A program made the translations under genes and the position numbers. A stretch of DNA of 64,000 nucleotides from Mesorhizobium sp. J428. Its GTDB lineage: Bacteria > Pseudomonadota > Alphaproteobacteria > Rhizobiales > Rhizobiaceae. The notes under the pieces were generated by a model that saw only the letters and a list, made by a program, of their open reading frames with translations, was not told where the DNA came from and searched no databases. This document shows, in pieces, positions 1-14,348 of the stretch (position 1 is the stretch's first letter; every line of letters starts with the position of its first letter). The DNA is taken from positions 744,001-808,000 of the forward strand of contig NZ_JAJOMX010000001.1 in the NCBI RefSeq assembly GCF_024699925.1, in the 5' to 3' direction.

Positions 1-503
1 GTCGGCGCCAGTCCGTGCGGGCAGGCTTCGGGCGCGCGCGGAAGGCAAAGCACGACATCGGATTCCCGCGCCAGGATCGAACCGTCGTTCGAGGTGATCG
101 CGATCAGCGGGATGGAGAAGCGGCGCGCGTAAGACACGATGCCCTTGAGTTCGGCGCTCTCGCCCGACCATGACATGGCGATGACGACGTCGTCGCTAGC
201 GATCATGCCGAGATCGCCGTGATTCGCCTCGGCCGGATGGACAAAGAAAGCCGGTGTCCCGGTGGACGCAAGTGTCGCGGCGAGCTTGGAGCCGATATGG
301 CCACTCTTGCCGACGCCGGTAACGATCACACGGCCGGAAATGCCTGAAATCGTGGAGACCGCATCCGCGAAAGGCCCGGCGAGCCCGTTGTCGAGGGCCG
401 CTGCGAGAGCCGCCATTCCTGCCTGTTCCGTCGTGATCGTCCGCACCGCGGAGCGGATCGCGGCGGCTCGGTCTACAGATTTGCGTTTCAGGCCTGCATG
501 CAT
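1..503 (-). CDS. kdsD: Arabinose-5-phosphate isomerase, KpsF/KdsD family (3' end cut by window)
   Basis: Reverse-strand frame with no stop before the window edge; 167 codons are visible from the ATG at 503. The protein contains a SIS-domain sugar-phosphate isomerase signature: VIVTGVGKSGHIGSKLAATL followed by STGTPAFFVHPAEANHGDLG and later MSWSGESAEL. This family converts ribulose-5-phosphate to arabinose-5-phosphate, the first step of KDO synthesis for LPS or capsule. The C-terminal CBS pair normally present would lie outside the window. Divergent from the outer-membrane protein gene that follows. Family assignment is secure; the distinction between KdsD and KpsF roles is not. Confidence 0.9.
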   Translation of the reverse strand, partial: MHAGLKRKSVDRAAAIRSAVRTITTEQAGMAALAAALDNGLAGPFADAVSTISGISGRVIVTGVGKSGHIGSKLAATLASTGTPAFFVHPAEANHGDLGMIASDDVVIAMSWSGESAELKGIVSYARRFSIPLIAITSNDGSILARESDVVLCLPRAPEACPHGLAP

Positions 504-643
504 GGCGCCCGGATTAGCGCGTCGCCCTGTTCCTGTCCAACGCTGTTTCGGGGCAGCGGGGGCTTCTCAACTCTCCATTAACCATCGCTGTTTACGGTTC
601 GGTAAGCATGGCGCAAGCAGCGCCGTGGCAAATTCGAGTGGTC

Positions 644-2320
644 ATGCCGCGTCTTCGAACCCCTTCGTCGCGCCTGCTGCGCAGCCGGGCCTTGCTGCTC
701 TCGGCCGGCGCCGTGCTGGTTGCGCTCTCGCCGGCGCTCGCCCAGGAGGCCGGCCTGCGCGGGGAGGTGACCGAGGCGGACATCAGGCGGGACCTCGTCT
801 CCCGCCCCTCGCCCCTCTATCCGGTGACGCCGCCGACGCCTGAAGAACAGCGCGCGGCCAATCCAGCCTATATTCCGGAAGGTCCCCGCGCGACCGAGGA
901 AGAGGCCGCCCCCACCGAAACGCTCTCGACCTTGTTTCCCGAACCGACGGGTGATGCCGCAGCGCTCGGAGAACCCGAAGCGGCGGAAAGACCCATCGGC
1001 GTGCGCAAACGCCCGACAGAGACGGAAGCCGTTCCCGAGGAACCGGCCCCGGAGGAAGAAGAGCCTACGTCCGCCAATCCGCGCGCGGAGAAGATCGATT
1101 CGGAGGACGAAGAGCGGAATATCCGCATCGAGCCCGAGAACGTCCGCACCGCCGGCATCGAAAGCCCGGAGCCGGAGGAGGAGGAAAATCCCTACGCGCC
1201 GCTCGGCCTGCGCCTCGGCACCTTCAATGTCATCACCACGCTGGAACAGGGCCTCACATGGACCTCCAACGCGACCTACAGCCCGGAGCCGAAATCGGCC
1301 TTGCTCTCCGAGACGACGCTGCGCCTCAACGCGGCATCCGACTGGTCCCGGCACTCTGCGAACATCAACGCCTATGGCACCTACCGCAAGTCGATCGACG
1401 GCGAGCCGGTCACCGATCCGTCGGCCGGCATCGACGCCACGCTCACCCTCGACTTCGCCGACGACCTGCGCGGCATCGGCAAGCTCGGCTACGCGCTGAA
1501 GCGCGAGGACGCCGACTCGCCCGTCGAGCTCCCCGCGGAGGTCACGTCGCGGCCGATCCGCCAGGAGATCACCGGCAGCCTCGGGCTTGAGAAGGATGTC
1601 GGCAAGCTGCGCTTCGCCGCGACCGCCAACCTGCTGCGCCTCGACTATAGTGACGCCGATCTCAGCGATGGCGACACGCTCTCGCAGCGCGAGCGCAATT
1701 CGACGCTGGTCACCGGTGTTCTTCGCGCCGGCTATGAGATTTCGCCGGCGATCACGCCCTTCGTGGAACTCGAATACGGCCGCCGCAGCTACGATTTCAC
1801 GCCCAAAGACGGAAACCAGCGGTCCTCCGACCGCATGGCCGCTAGGCTCGGCACGGAACTCGATCTCGGCGAAAAGCTCTCCGGCGAGCTGGCGCTCGGC
1901 TATGTGACGGAAAAATTCGACGATGCCGCCCTCTCCGACATCTCGGGCATATCGGCGAGCGCCGACCTGTCATGGTCGCCGCAACGCGGCACGACGGTCG
2001 GCTTCAACGCCTCGACCGAGGTGGAAGGCACGACGACTGCAAACGAGAGCGGGTCGATCTTGTATTCGGGAACCGTCTCGCTGCAGCGGGAGATCCGCGC
2101 CAACCTGTCGGCAAACGCCTCGCTCGGCCTGTCCTGGCGCGATTATGCCTCGACCCCCGACCACGATCTCACCTGGCGCGGCGAGACGTCGCTGACCTGG
2201 TGGCTCAACCGCTATGCCGGGGTGACCGGGCGCTACCGGTTCGAGCACCTGACCAGCACCAAGACGGAAAGCGACACGACGGTCCACAACGTGTTCCTGG
2301 GCGTCACGCTGCAGCGGTAG
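644..2320 (+). CDS. Outer-membrane beta-barrel protein
   Basis: About 558 aa. An Arg-rich N-terminus and hydrophobic core (SRALLLSAGAVLVALSPALA) form a Sec signal peptide cleaved before QEAG. A Pro/Glu-rich acidic linker follows (about residues 30-190), then a region of alternating amphipathic strands ending in a short final strand (HNVFLGVTLQR), as in rhizobial outer-membrane beta-barrel proteins. I prefer the ATG at 644 because it gives a normal signal peptide; an ATG at 608 is in frame. It sits between the KDO isomerase gene and galU, which suits an envelope role, but substrate and function cannot be read from the sequence. Confidence 0.8.
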   Translation: MPRLRTPSSRLLRSRALLLSAGAVLVALSPALAQEAGLRGEVTEADIRRDLVSRPSPLYPVTPPTPEEQRAANPAYIPEGPRATEEEAAPTETLSTLFPEPTGDAAALGEPEAAERPIGVRKRPTETEAVPEEPAPEEEEPTSANPRAEKIDSEDEERNIRIEPENVRTAGIESPEPEEEENPYAPLGLRLGTFNVITTLEQGLTWTSNATYSPEPKSALLSETTLRLNAASDWSRHSANINAYGTYRKSIDGEPVTDPSAGIDATLTLDFADDLRGIGKLGYALKREDADSPVELPAEVTSRPIRQEITGSLGLEKDVGKLRFAATANLLRLDYSDADLSDGDTLSQRERNSTLVTGVLRAGYEISPAITPFVELEYGRRSYDFTPKDGNQRSSDRMAARLGTELDLGEKLSGELALGYVTEKFDDAALSDISGISASADLSWSPQRGTTVGFNASTEVEGTTTANESGSILYSGTVSLQREIRANLSANASLGLSWRDYASTPDHDLTWRGETSLTWWLNRYAGVTGRYRFEHLTSTKTESDTTVHNVFLGVTLQR

Positions 2321-2335
2321 CGGCCGTGCCGTACA

Positions 2336-3229
2336 CTATTCGGTAGGCTTCACCTCGGCCGACAGCCGCTCGATCGCCGACTGGACATGGCCACGCATGT
2401 CCGGCCGCCAGAGGCCGAAGGCGATGTTCGCCTCGATGAAGCCTTCGGGAGAACCGCAGTCGAAGGTGCGGCCGCGATAGTGGAAGCCGTGGAAGGTCTG
2501 AGCCCTGGCGAGCGTCAGCATCGCGTCGGTGAGCTGGATCTCGTTGCCCGCCCCGCGCTCCTGCGTGGCGAGAATGGAGAAGATCTCCGGCTGCAGGATG
2601 TAGCGCCCGTTGATGAACAGGTTGGATGGCGCAGTGCCCGGCTTCGGCTTCTCGACCATCTGCGAGATCTCGAAGCCGGTGTGGACATCCCTGCCCTTGC
2701 CGACGATGCCGTATTTGTGTGCCTCGGCGGGATCGCATTCCTGCACGGCAACGACGTTGCCGCCCGCCTCCTCGTAGAGCTCGACCATCGAGGCCATGCA
2801 GCTCTTCTGCGACTGCATGATCATGTCGGGGAGGAGAAGCGCGAACGGCTCATCGCCCACGAGTTCGCGTGCGCACCACACGGCGTGCCCGAGGCCGAGC
2901 GGCACCTGCTGGCGCGTGAAGCTCGTCGTGCCCGCCTCCGGCTGCATCGCCGACAGCTTGTTGAGCGGCTCCGTCTTGTTGCGCTCCCGCAGCGTCGCGT
3001 TGAGCTCGAACTGGATGTCGAAATGGTCCTCGATCACCGCCTTGTTGCGGCCGGTGACGAAGATGAAATGCTCGATGCCGGCGGCGCGCGCCTCGTCGAC
3101 GACATACTGGATCACCGGCTTGTCGACGACGGTGAGCATCTCCTTCGGGATAGCCTTCGTCGCCGGGAGAAAACGCGTTCCGAGCCCAGCGACCGGAAAC
3201 ACTGCCTTGCGAATCTTCTTCCTGGACAC
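2336..3229 (-). CDS. galU: UTP-glucose-1-phosphate uridylyltransferase GalU
   Basis: 297 aa, normal length for bacterial GalU. The nucleotide-binding signature [20 protein letters not shown] is at residues 11-30, followed by [15 protein letters not shown] and the downstream EKPKPG motif. The enzyme makes UDP-glucose from UTP and glucose-1-phosphate for exopolysaccharide, LPS and cyclic glucan synthesis. It is convergent with the outer-membrane protein gene (15 bp apart) and divergent from the lytic transglycosylase, consistent with an envelope-biogenesis neighbourhood. Confidence 0.95.
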   Translation of the reverse strand: MSRKKIRKAVFPVAGLGTRFLPATKAIPKEMLTVVDKPVIQYVVDEARAAGIEHFIFVTGRNKAVIEDHFDIQFELNATLRERNKTEPLNKLSAMQPEAGTTSFTRQQVPLGLGHAVWCARELVGDEPFALLLPDMIMQSQKSCMASMVELYEEAGGNVVAVQECDPAEAHKYGIVGKGRDVHTGFEISQMVEKPKPGTAPSNLFINGRYILQPEIFSILATQERGAGNEIQLTDAMLTLARAQTFHGFHYRGRTFDCGSPEGFIEANIAFGLWRPDMRGHVQSAIERLSAEVKPTE

Positions 3230-3422
3230 CTTTTCCTCCGCGCCGGTTTCACCGACGTTGGTCCGACACTTTCATGCCGGAATTTAGAAATACTGAACAT
3301 TTCCGCAACTGACCAAGCGGAATGCGCATTTGACGTTCAAGTTCCGTATCGTCTCTATGGTAAACTGAATCCTAACCCTCTTCTCCGATGAATTGGCTTC
3401 CGAAACGACGATGGAGGCAAGT

Positions 3423-4643
3423 ATGTTCATTCGCAGAACGACGATCCGCGCGGGGGTTGCCGCTCTTGCGGTCACGCTCGGCTCGATGGTTGCGGCTGCG
3501 CCCGCCCTCGCCGATGCCGGCTTCAAGCGCTGGATCGCCGATTTCCGGGGCGTCGCCGCCGGAGCCGGGATTTCCGGCAGCACCTTCGATCGCGCTTTCC
3601 GAGGGGTCAGCGATCCCGATCCGGAAGTGCTCGAAAAGGCGCGCTACCAGCCGGAGTTCACCGCTCCCGTATGGGACTATTTCGACAACCGGGTGAACGA
3701 GGATTCGGTTCGCGTCGGCCGCGAGATGGCGCGCAAATACAAGTCGACCCTCGACAAGATCGAGGCGCGCTTCGGTGTCGATCGCCACATCCTGCTCGCC
3801 ATCTGGTCGATGGAATCGAACTACGGCGAGATCCTGAAGAACGACAAGGTGATGCGCAACGTCGTGCGCTCGCTGTCGACGCTCGCCTATGCCGACAAGA
3901 AGCGCGCCAAGTTCGCCCGCACGCAGCTGATCGCGGCGCTGAAGATCCTGCAACGCGGCGACATCGACGAGAGCCACCTGACCGGCTCGTGGGCCGGCGC
4001 CATGGGGCACACGCAGTTCATCCCGACGAGCTTCATCGCCTACGGCGTCGACTTCGACGGCAACGGCCGCCGCGACATCTGGAATTCGGTTCCCGACGCG
4101 CTCGCCACCGCGGCCAACCTGCTTGCCAAGAACGGCTGGCAGTCGGGGCAGACGTGGGGCTACGAGGTCACCCTGCCGCAGGGCCGCAAGTTCCCGGGCG
4201 GCAAGGCATCCATCGCCAAGTGGACCGACATGGGCATCACGAGGGCGAGCGGCAAGCCGTTCCGCTCGACAAGCATGTCGGCCGAGCTGAAGGTGCCGGA
4301 CGGACGTTCCGGCCCGGCCTTCCTGGCGACGAAGAACTTCTTCGTGCTGAAGGCCTACAACAATGCCGACAAATATGCCCTGGCAGTCGGCCTCCTTGCC
4401 GACCAGATTGCAGGTTACGGAGAACTCGTGAACGACTGGAACCGGCCCTTCACGAAGCTGACCTTCGCGGAGAAGCAGGAATTGCAGAAGCGGCTGCTCA
4501 CGCTCGGCTATTACGAAGGCGAACTGGACGGCAAGATCGGCACCGGCTCGCGCGAGGCGATCAAGGCGTTCCAGCAGCGCGCCGGTCTCACGGCCGACGG
4601 CCATCCGAGCAAGGAAGTGCTGACGACGCTTCGTCAGAAATAG
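3423..4643 (+). CDS. Lytic murein transglycosylase (MltB-like, GH103) with peptidoglycan-binding domain
   Basis: 406 aa from the ATG at 3423, which has GGAGG at 3413-3417; an in-frame ATG 30 bp upstream lacks such a site. Signal peptide with cleavage after APALA (about residue 30). The catalytic segment IWSMESNYGE places the likely general acid at Glu131, followed by GSWAGAMGHTQFIPTSF typical of MltB-type enzymes. A C-terminal PG_binding_1 repeat (QKRLLTLGYYEGELDGKIG) ends the protein. It cleaves peptidoglycan glycan strands in the periplasm. The next gene starts 10 bp downstream, so the two are probably cotranscribed. Confidence 0.92.
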   Translation: MFIRRTTIRAGVAALAVTLGSMVAAAPALADAGFKRWIADFRGVAAGAGISGSTFDRAFRGVSDPDPEVLEKARYQPEFTAPVWDYFDNRVNEDSVRVGREMARKYKSTLDKIEARFGVDRHILLAIWSMESNYGEILKNDKVMRNVVRSLSTLAYADKKRAKFARTQLIAALKILQRGDIDESHLTGSWAGAMGHTQFIPTSFIAYGVDFDGNGRRDIWNSVPDALATAANLLAKNGWQSGQTWGYEVTLPQGRKFPGGKASIAKWTDMGITRASGKPFRSTSMSAELKVPDGRSGPAFLATKNFFVLKAYNNADKYALAVGLLADQIAGYGELVNDWNRPFTKLTFAEKQELQKRLLTLGYYEGELDGKIGTGSREAIKAFQQRAGLTADGHPSKEVLTTLRQK

Positions 4644-4652
4644 TGGTGGGTT

Positions 4653-5870
4653 TTGCGACACACGGCGTTTCGGAACATCTCATCCAGGGCCATCGCGATC
4701 CTCACGGTCGCGGTGGCCGCGGCTTTTTTCGTGTCGTCGATCGCACCCGTCTTCGCCCAGGATCGCCCGCGTTCGCTTTTCGACTTCCTGTTCCGGTCGA
4801 ACAGGCCACGGCCGGAGGTCGAGATTCCGGAGAAGTTGCCGCCCCCCACGATCAAGCGCAAGACGCCCGCGAGTGCGAGCGAACGCAGCACGCCGGCGCC
4901 GGAAGCCGTCGCCAAGGCTGAGAATGCCCGGGTGGTGCTCGTGGTCGGCGACTTCCTGGCGAGCGGCCTCGCCGAGGGGCTCGAGAGCGCCTATGCCACG
5001 CTTCCCGACGTGCGCGTCGTGGTGAGGGCGAACGGCTCTTCAGGCATCGTCCGCGACGACTTCTACAACTGGCCGGCTGAGATCGGCGGCATCATCGAGC
5101 AGGAAAAGCCTGCGGCGGTGGTGGTCATGCTCGGCGCGAACGACCGCCAGGAAATGCGCGTCGGCGACGTGCGCGAACCGAAGCGTTCCGAGAACTGGAT
5201 GAAGGAATACGAGCGGCGCGCCGTGAATCTCGCCAAGGCGGTGACCGATCGCTCGATCCCGCTGGTCTGGGTCGGAATGCCGTCGTTCAAGAACTCCACG
5301 ATGGCGTCCGACATGCTCGCCTATAACGACGTCTACCGCTCGGCGGCCGAGGCGGCGGGCGGCAGCTTCGTCGACATCTGGGACGGTTTCGTCGACGAGA
5401 ACGGTGCCTTCGTCTCGACCGGTCCGGACATCAACGGCAACCCGGTGAGGCTGCGCTCGGGCGAAAACGGCATCAACCTGACACGGCCCGGCAAGCGCAA
5501 GGTCGCCTTCTACGCCGAGAAGCCGCTGGAGAAGATTCTCGGCACGGCCAGGCCGGCGCAGATCGGTGCGATCGGCCCGAACGGGCTCGTGCCGCAGGCG
5601 CCGGGCGCGGTCGCTCCGGTCGACATCGATCGCACCGTTCCCATTTCGCTGTCCGATCCGGAACTGAACGGCGGACAGGAACTGCTGGGCGCGACATTCA
5701 AGCCCGGCGTGGAAAAGCCCCAGACCGCGGCGGAAAAGCTTACCAAGGAAGGCATCGCACCGCGGCCGGTCGCCGGCCGGGCCGACGATTTCGGCGACGG
5801 CGTCCCGGCGAAATCCGCAACCGGAATTCCCCCGGCGGCAGCGGAGAAGACGACGGCGATCGCGAACTGA
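4653..5870 (+). CDS. SGNH-fold DUF459 protein, lacking canonical Ser and His
   Basis: 405 aa starting at TTG 4653 just after the stop of the transglycosylase; GGTGGG precedes it. The N-terminus is a signal peptide or anchor ([15 protein letters not shown], cleavage near FAQ). The domain from about residue 90 has the SGNH layout: [10 protein letters not shown], then a glycine/asparagine block, MLGANDRQE, and [17 protein letters not shown]. In active SGNH hydrolases the first block holds Ser (GDS) and the last holds His; here these read GDF and GIN. A Pro/Ala-rich C-terminal tail follows. Probably a periplasmic envelope protein; catalytic activity is doubtful. Confidence 0.85.
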   Translation: MRHTAFRNISSRAIAILTVAVAAAFFVSSIAPVFAQDRPRSLFDFLFRSNRPRPEVEIPEKLPPPTIKRKTPASASERSTPAPEAVAKAENARVVLVVGDFLASGLAEGLESAYATLPDVRVVVRANGSSGIVRDDFYNWPAEIGGIIEQEKPAAVVVMLGANDRQEMRVGDVREPKRSENWMKEYERRAVNLAKAVTDRSIPLVWVGMPSFKNSTMASDMLAYNDVYRSAAEAAGGSFVDIWDGFVDENGAFVSTGPDINGNPVRLRSGENGINLTRPGKRKVAFYAEKPLEKILGTARPAQIGAIGPNGLVPQAPGAVAPVDIDRTVPISLSDPELNGGQELLGATFKPGVEKPQTAAEKLTKEGIAPRPVAGRADDFGDGVPAKSATGIPPAAAEKTTAIAN

Positions 5871-5892
5871 CCGCCGTCGCCGTTGATCCAGC

Positions 5893-7344
5893 CTATCGCG
5901 GCAGGACCGAAGATCCCATCAGATGCTCGTCGATCGCGCGGGCGGCCTGCCGGCCCTCGCGGATCGCCCAGACGACCAGCGACTGGCCGCGCCGCACGTC
6001 ACCGGCGGCGAACAGCTTGTCGACAGAGGTGCGATAGTCCTTGTCGTTGGCCACGACATTGGTCGAGCCGCGCGCATCGCGGTTGAGCTTCAGCCCTTCG
6101 GCCGTAGACGCAAGCCCGTTCTCCATCGGTCCGGCAAAGCCGATCGCGATGAAGGCGAGATCTGCGCGGATGACGAATTCGGTGCCGGCGATCGGCTTGC
6201 GCTTCTCGTCGACCTCGCAGCACTTCACGCCGGTCAGCGCGCCGTCCTCGCCGATGAACTCCAGCGTCGCGACCTGGAACTCGCGCTCCGCGCCCTCGGC
6301 CTGGCTGGACGAGGTGCGCATCTTGGTCGCCCAGTAGGGCCACACTGTCAGCTTGTCTTCCTTGACGGGCGGCTGCGGGCGGATGTCGAGCTGCGTGACG
6401 CGGACGGCGCCTTGGCGGAACGCCGTACCGACGCAGTCGGATGCGGTGTCGCCGCCGCCGACCACCACCACATGCTTGCCATTGGCGAGGATCGGATCCG
6501 CCGCCCAGGCGACGGAGGCGATCGGCTCGCCGCCGACGCGCTTGTTCTGCTGCACGAGATACGGCATCGCATCGTGCACGCCGGCGAATTCCGTGCCCGG
6601 AATGCCCGCCGGGCGCGGCTTTTCGGAGCCACCACAATAGAGCACCGCGTCATACTCGGCGATCAGTTCGTCGAGCGGCTTGTCGACGCCGACATTGACG
6701 TTGCAGAAGAAGGTGACCCCCTCGCCCTGCATCTGCTCGACGCGGCGGTCGATATAGTGCTTCTCGATCTTGAAGTCGGGAATGCCGAAGCGCATCAGCC
6801 CGCCCGGACGGCTCTCGCGCTCGTAGACATGCACCTCGTGCCCGGTGCGGCCGAGCTGCTGCGCCGCCGCCATGCCGGCGGGCCCCGAGCCGATGATGGC
6901 GACCTTCTTGCCCGTCTTCGCGGCCGCCGGCTGCGGCACGATGTAGCCGCTGTCATAGGCCTTGTCGGCGATCGCCTGCTCGATCGTCTTGATCGCGACC
7001 GGGATGTCCTCGAGGTTCAGCGTGCACGCCTCCTCGCAGGGCGCCGGGCAGATGCGGCCGGTCCACTCCGGGAAGTTGTTCGTCGAATGGAGGTTGCGGA
7101 TCGCGTTGTCCCAGTCGCCATTGTAGACGAGGTCGTTCCAGTCCGGGATCTGGTTGTGGACCGGGCAGCCCGTCGGGCCGTGGCAATAGGGCACGCCGCA
7201 ATCCATGCAGCGCGCGGCCTGTTTCTCGACCTCCTTGTCCGACATCGGCAGCGTGAATTCGCGAAAGTGCCGGATGCGGTCGGAGGCCGGCTGGTACTTG
7301 TGCACCTGCCGGTCGATCTCAAGAAAGCCTGTTACCTTGCCCAT
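5893..7344 (-). CDS. gltD: Glutamate synthase (NADPH) small subunit
   Basis: 483 aa. N-terminal Cys-rich cluster region ([20 protein letters not shown] and [11 protein letters not shown], about residues 40-110) for 4Fe-4S clusters, a FAD-binding [13 protein letters not shown] motif, and a second dinucleotide site [15 protein letters not shown] for NADPH. It passes electrons to GltB for conversion of 2-oxoglutarate plus glutamine into two glutamates. It lies downstream of gltB on the same strand, but about 760 bp away because vapBC intervenes, whereas the two genes are usually close neighbours. Confidence 0.96.
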   Translation of the reverse strand: MGKVTGFLEIDRQVHKYQPASDRIRHFREFTLPMSDKEVEKQAARCMDCGVPYCHGPTGCPVHNQIPDWNDLVYNGDWDNAIRNLHSTNNFPEWTGRICPAPCEEACTLNLEDIPVAIKTIEQAIADKAYDSGYIVPQPAAAKTGKKVAIIGSGPAGMAAAQQLGRTGHEVHVYERESRPGGLMRFGIPDFKIEKHYIDRRVEQMQGEGVTFFCNVNVGVDKPLDELIAEYDAVLYCGGSEKPRPAGIPGTEFAGVHDAMPYLVQQNKRVGGEPIASVAWAADPILANGKHVVVVGGGDTASDCVGTAFRQGAVRVTQLDIRPQPPVKEDKLTVWPYWATKMRTSSSQAEGAEREFQVATLEFIGEDGALTGVKCCEVDEKRKPIAGTEFVIRADLAFIAIGFAGPMENGLASTAEGLKLNRDARGSTNVVANDKDYRTSVDKLFAAGDVRRGQSLVVWAIREGRQAARAIDEHLMGSSVLPR

Positions 7345-7352
7345 CGAAGTTC

Positions 7353-7772
7353 CTACTCACGATCCACGGGAGCATCCCGCAGCCAATTCTCTACTTTCAG
7401 TCCGGGAACGCGATCGAATTCGCGTTCGTTGTCCGTCACCAGCGTCACCCCGAGTGCCACCGTGTGAGCGGCGATAAGCATGTCGTTCTGGCCGATTATC
7501 CTGCCTGTGCGTTCCAGCAATGTCCGTATGCGCGCGTATGCAAAGTCGGCTGGCGTATCCCAAGGTGCGATCTCAAAACTTGCCAGGGTCTGCTCTATCA
7601 GCCGCTCCAGCTTGGGCGAATCCGCTTTCGTGTAACCAAACCTCAGTTCGGCAGCCACGATGATGCTGGTTCCGAGGTCTCCCACTTCCAAGTTCCGCAC
7701 CCGATTTGCAGCGGCACCATTCGGAAACTTGTAGATGTTCGAGACCACATTCGTGTCGAGCAGATACCTCAC
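7353..7772 (-). CDS. vapC: VapC-family PIN-domain RNase toxin
   Basis: 139 aa PIN domain. The acidic catalytic residues are all visible: Asp6 in LLDTNVVS, Glu42 in AAELRFGY, Asp97 in NDMLIAAH and Asp114 in VTDNEREF. VapC toxins are Mg-dependent RNases, often cutting initiator tRNA. The gene overlaps the end of vapB by 4 bp, so the two are translationally coupled. Its stop is only 8 bp from the start of gltD, so gltD may depend partly on the vapBC promoter. Confidence 0.93.
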   Translation of the reverse strand: MRYLLDTNVVSNIYKFPNGAAANRVRNLEVGDLGTSIIVAAELRFGYTKADSPKLERLIEQTLASFEIAPWDTPADFAYARIRTLLERTGRIIGQNDMLIAAHTVALGVTLVTDNEREFDRVPGLKVENWLRDAPVDRE

Positions 7773-8044
7773 TTCGGAAGGTCCAGGTCCACCGGGTCGG
7801 GCGGGAAATCCTCTATTTCCGGAAACTCGTCGTCGGTCAGCGGCGGTTGCTGCCGCAACCAGTCGATGAGCTCGCGAGGAGACCTCCGTTTCCTGCCGGG
7901 TGAGATCGTAAGGCTGCCGTCGGCCTGCCTGCTGATCGTGACTTCATCTCCCTCAAGCTCGAATTCCTTAGGAATGCGCACCGCCTGACTCCGCCCATTG
8001 CGGAAAAGGCTGGCGGTGCGCGTTTTGTTGTCGTGTGCGTTCAC
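7769..8044 (-). CDS. vapB: VapB-family antitoxin
   Basis: 91 aa from a GTG at 8042-8044 preceded by AAGGAGAGG, which decides the start; an ATG farther upstream (8083) lies inside the operator palindrome. N-terminal AbrB/SpoVT-like segment (TASLFRNGRSQAVRIPKEFE, then DEVTISRQADGSLTISP) for DNA binding, and an acidic Pro-rich tail (FPEIEDFPPDPVDLDLPK) of the kind that occupies the VapC active site. The complex normally represses its own promoter through a palindrome such as the one directly upstream. Confidence 0.92.
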   Translation of the reverse strand: MNAHDNKTRTASLFRNGRSQAVRIPKEFELEGDEVTISRQADGSLTISPGRKRRSPRELIDWLRQQPPLTDDEFPEIEDFPPDPVDLDLPK

Positions 8045-8054
8045 CGAACCTCTC

Positions 8055-8086
8055 CTTATGGCATATGACAAAGCATATGCCATAAG
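8055..8086. promoter_or_regulatory. vapBC operator: perfect 13-bp inverted repeat
   Basis: CTTATGGCATATG (8055-8067) and its exact reverse complement (8074-8086) flank a 6-bp spacer. It starts 10 bp upstream of the vapB GTG and its inner edge merges with the AAGGAGAGG ribosome-binding site. Position and symmetry match VapBC autoregulatory operators. Confidence 0.8.
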
Positions 8087-8107
8087 TCGCTCTATTTCAA
8101 CGGACCC

Positions 8108-12817
<4,710 letters not shown>

Positions 12818-12926
12818 CGCTTCATCCTCCTGTTCGATCGGGGAATCGGTCCCCGCACCCATCGCGCGCAAGGCCGGAATGGCGCGATGATACGCCAATT
12901 CCGGCCATCGTAACGACGATAATTAA

Positions 12927-12941
12927 GACAGTAGTGCTGTC
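12927..12941. promoter_or_regulatory. Small palindrome in the gltB/threonine aldolase intergenic region
   Basis: GACAG-TAGTG-CTGTC in the AT-richer 370-bp spacer between the gltB start (12817) and the divergent aldolase gene (13185). The position suits a regulator site for gltB or the aldolase gene; no regulator can be named. Nothing else was recognised in this spacer. Confidence 0.3.
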
Positions 12942-13184
12942 CTATATTTTGTATGGCAGAAATCGGGCGGCCACACAAGACCGAATTGCAAAGGTTGAGG
13001 TCAGGCCGCGTATTTTTAATGCATGAGGCGTGCGGTCACTGGAAATTTTCTTTCGCCACAGGCCGGCAGGCGCAAATGCCGCACCGGACGGCAAGCCGGC
13101 CGCTGACCGTCGCCCGCCGAAAGACGCTTGCACAAGACGATCTGAACGAACAGTGTCCCGCCGCACCGCAGAACAGGGGCCAGC

Positions 13185-14240
13185 ATGATCTTCTCCTCCG
13201 ACAACTGGGCCGGCGCCCATCCATCCATCGCCGAGAGCCTCGTCAGACACGCCGGAGGCTTCGCACCGGCCTACGGGACGAGCGACCTCGACAAGGCGGT
13301 CGACGCCACGTTCAGCCGGATCTTCGAACGCGATGTCGCCGTCTTCTTCGTCGGCACCGGCACGGCCGCGAACTCGCTCGCCATGGCCGCCTGCTACAGG
13401 CCGGGCGGCGTGGCCTTCTGCCATTCCGAGGCGCACATGATCGTCGACGAGTGCGGCTCGCCCGAGTTTCTCGCCGGAGGCATCCGGCTCTGTCCAGTTA
13501 CGGGCGCGCGCGGCAAATTCAGCCCGGACGCGCTCTCCGCGGCGATCGATCGCTATTCGGCCCGAGTCGTTCATTCCGGCCAGCCCATGGCGGTCTCGAT
13601 CACCCAGGCGACGGAGGTCGGAACAGTTTACTCGCTGGACGAGATCGAGGCGGTGGCCGGGATCGCCCACGCCCACGGATTGCCCTTGCACATGGACGGC
13701 GCGCGTTTCGCCAATGCGCTCGTGGCGCTGGAGACTACGCCGGCGGAAATGACCTGGAAGCGCGGCGTCGACCTGGTTTCCTTCGGCGGCACCAAGAACG
13801 GCTGCTGGTGCGCGGAGGCGCTCGTCGTCCTCGATCCGGCAAAGGCTACCGAGATCCCCTTCCTGCGCAAGCGGTCGGCGCATCTCTTCTCGAAATCCCG
13901 CTTCATCGCGGCCCAGTTCGAGGCCTATTTCGCCGAGGATTTGTGGCTCGCCTCCGCCCGCCACGCCAATGCGATGACGAAGCGGCTGGCGGACGTGCTC
14001 TCCTCGTCCAACCGCGTCAAGCTTGCCTGGACGCCGGACGCGAACGAGGCCTTCGCCGTGATGCCGCGCGCACTGATGGAAGAGCTGAACGCCCAGGGCG
14101 CCCGCTTTTACCCCTGGGCGACGCCTGCATCCTATGAGGAGCCGGTCGCCGACGACGAGACCTTCTGCCGCTTCGTGACGAGCTTCGCCACCCGCGACGA
14201 GGATATCGACGCGTTCCGCAGGCTTTTGATGTCGAAATAG
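13185..14240 (+). CDS. Low-specificity L-threonine aldolase-like PLP enzyme
   Basis: 351 aa, fold-type I PLP enzyme of the beta-eliminating lyase/threonine aldolase family. Signs are SSDNWAGAHP at the N-terminus, FVGTGTAANSLA, LHMDGARFANAL (Asp171 for the PLP nitrogen) and SFGGTKNG (Lys204 for the Schiff base). Expected reaction: threonine or allo-threonine to glycine plus acetaldehyde; related beta-hydroxy amino acids are also possible substrates. Monocistronic by context. Confidence 0.9.
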   Translation: MIFSSDNWAGAHPSIAESLVRHAGGFAPAYGTSDLDKAVDATFSRIFERDVAVFFVGTGTAANSLAMAACYRPGGVAFCHSEAHMIVDECGSPEFLAGGIRLCPVTGARGKFSPDALSAAIDRYSARVVHSGQPMAVSITQATEVGTVYSLDEIEAVAGIAHAHGLPLHMDGARFANALVALETTPAEMTWKRGVDLVSFGGTKNGCWCAEALVVLDPAKATEIPFLRKRSAHLFSKSRFIAAQFEAYFAEDLWLASARHANAMTKRLADVLSSSNRVKLAWTPDANEAFAVMPRALMEELNAQGARFYPWATPASYEEPVADDETFCRFVTSFATRDEDIDAFRRLLMSK

Positions 14241-14348
14241 ATCCTGACCGGATTGTCAGGAGCTCCGCCCGCCCCTGCTGGCTGGGCGGACCCGGGCCTC
14301 CTAGTTGTGTCATGGGCGGATCGCCAGTGACGGAACAGGAGCCACACG

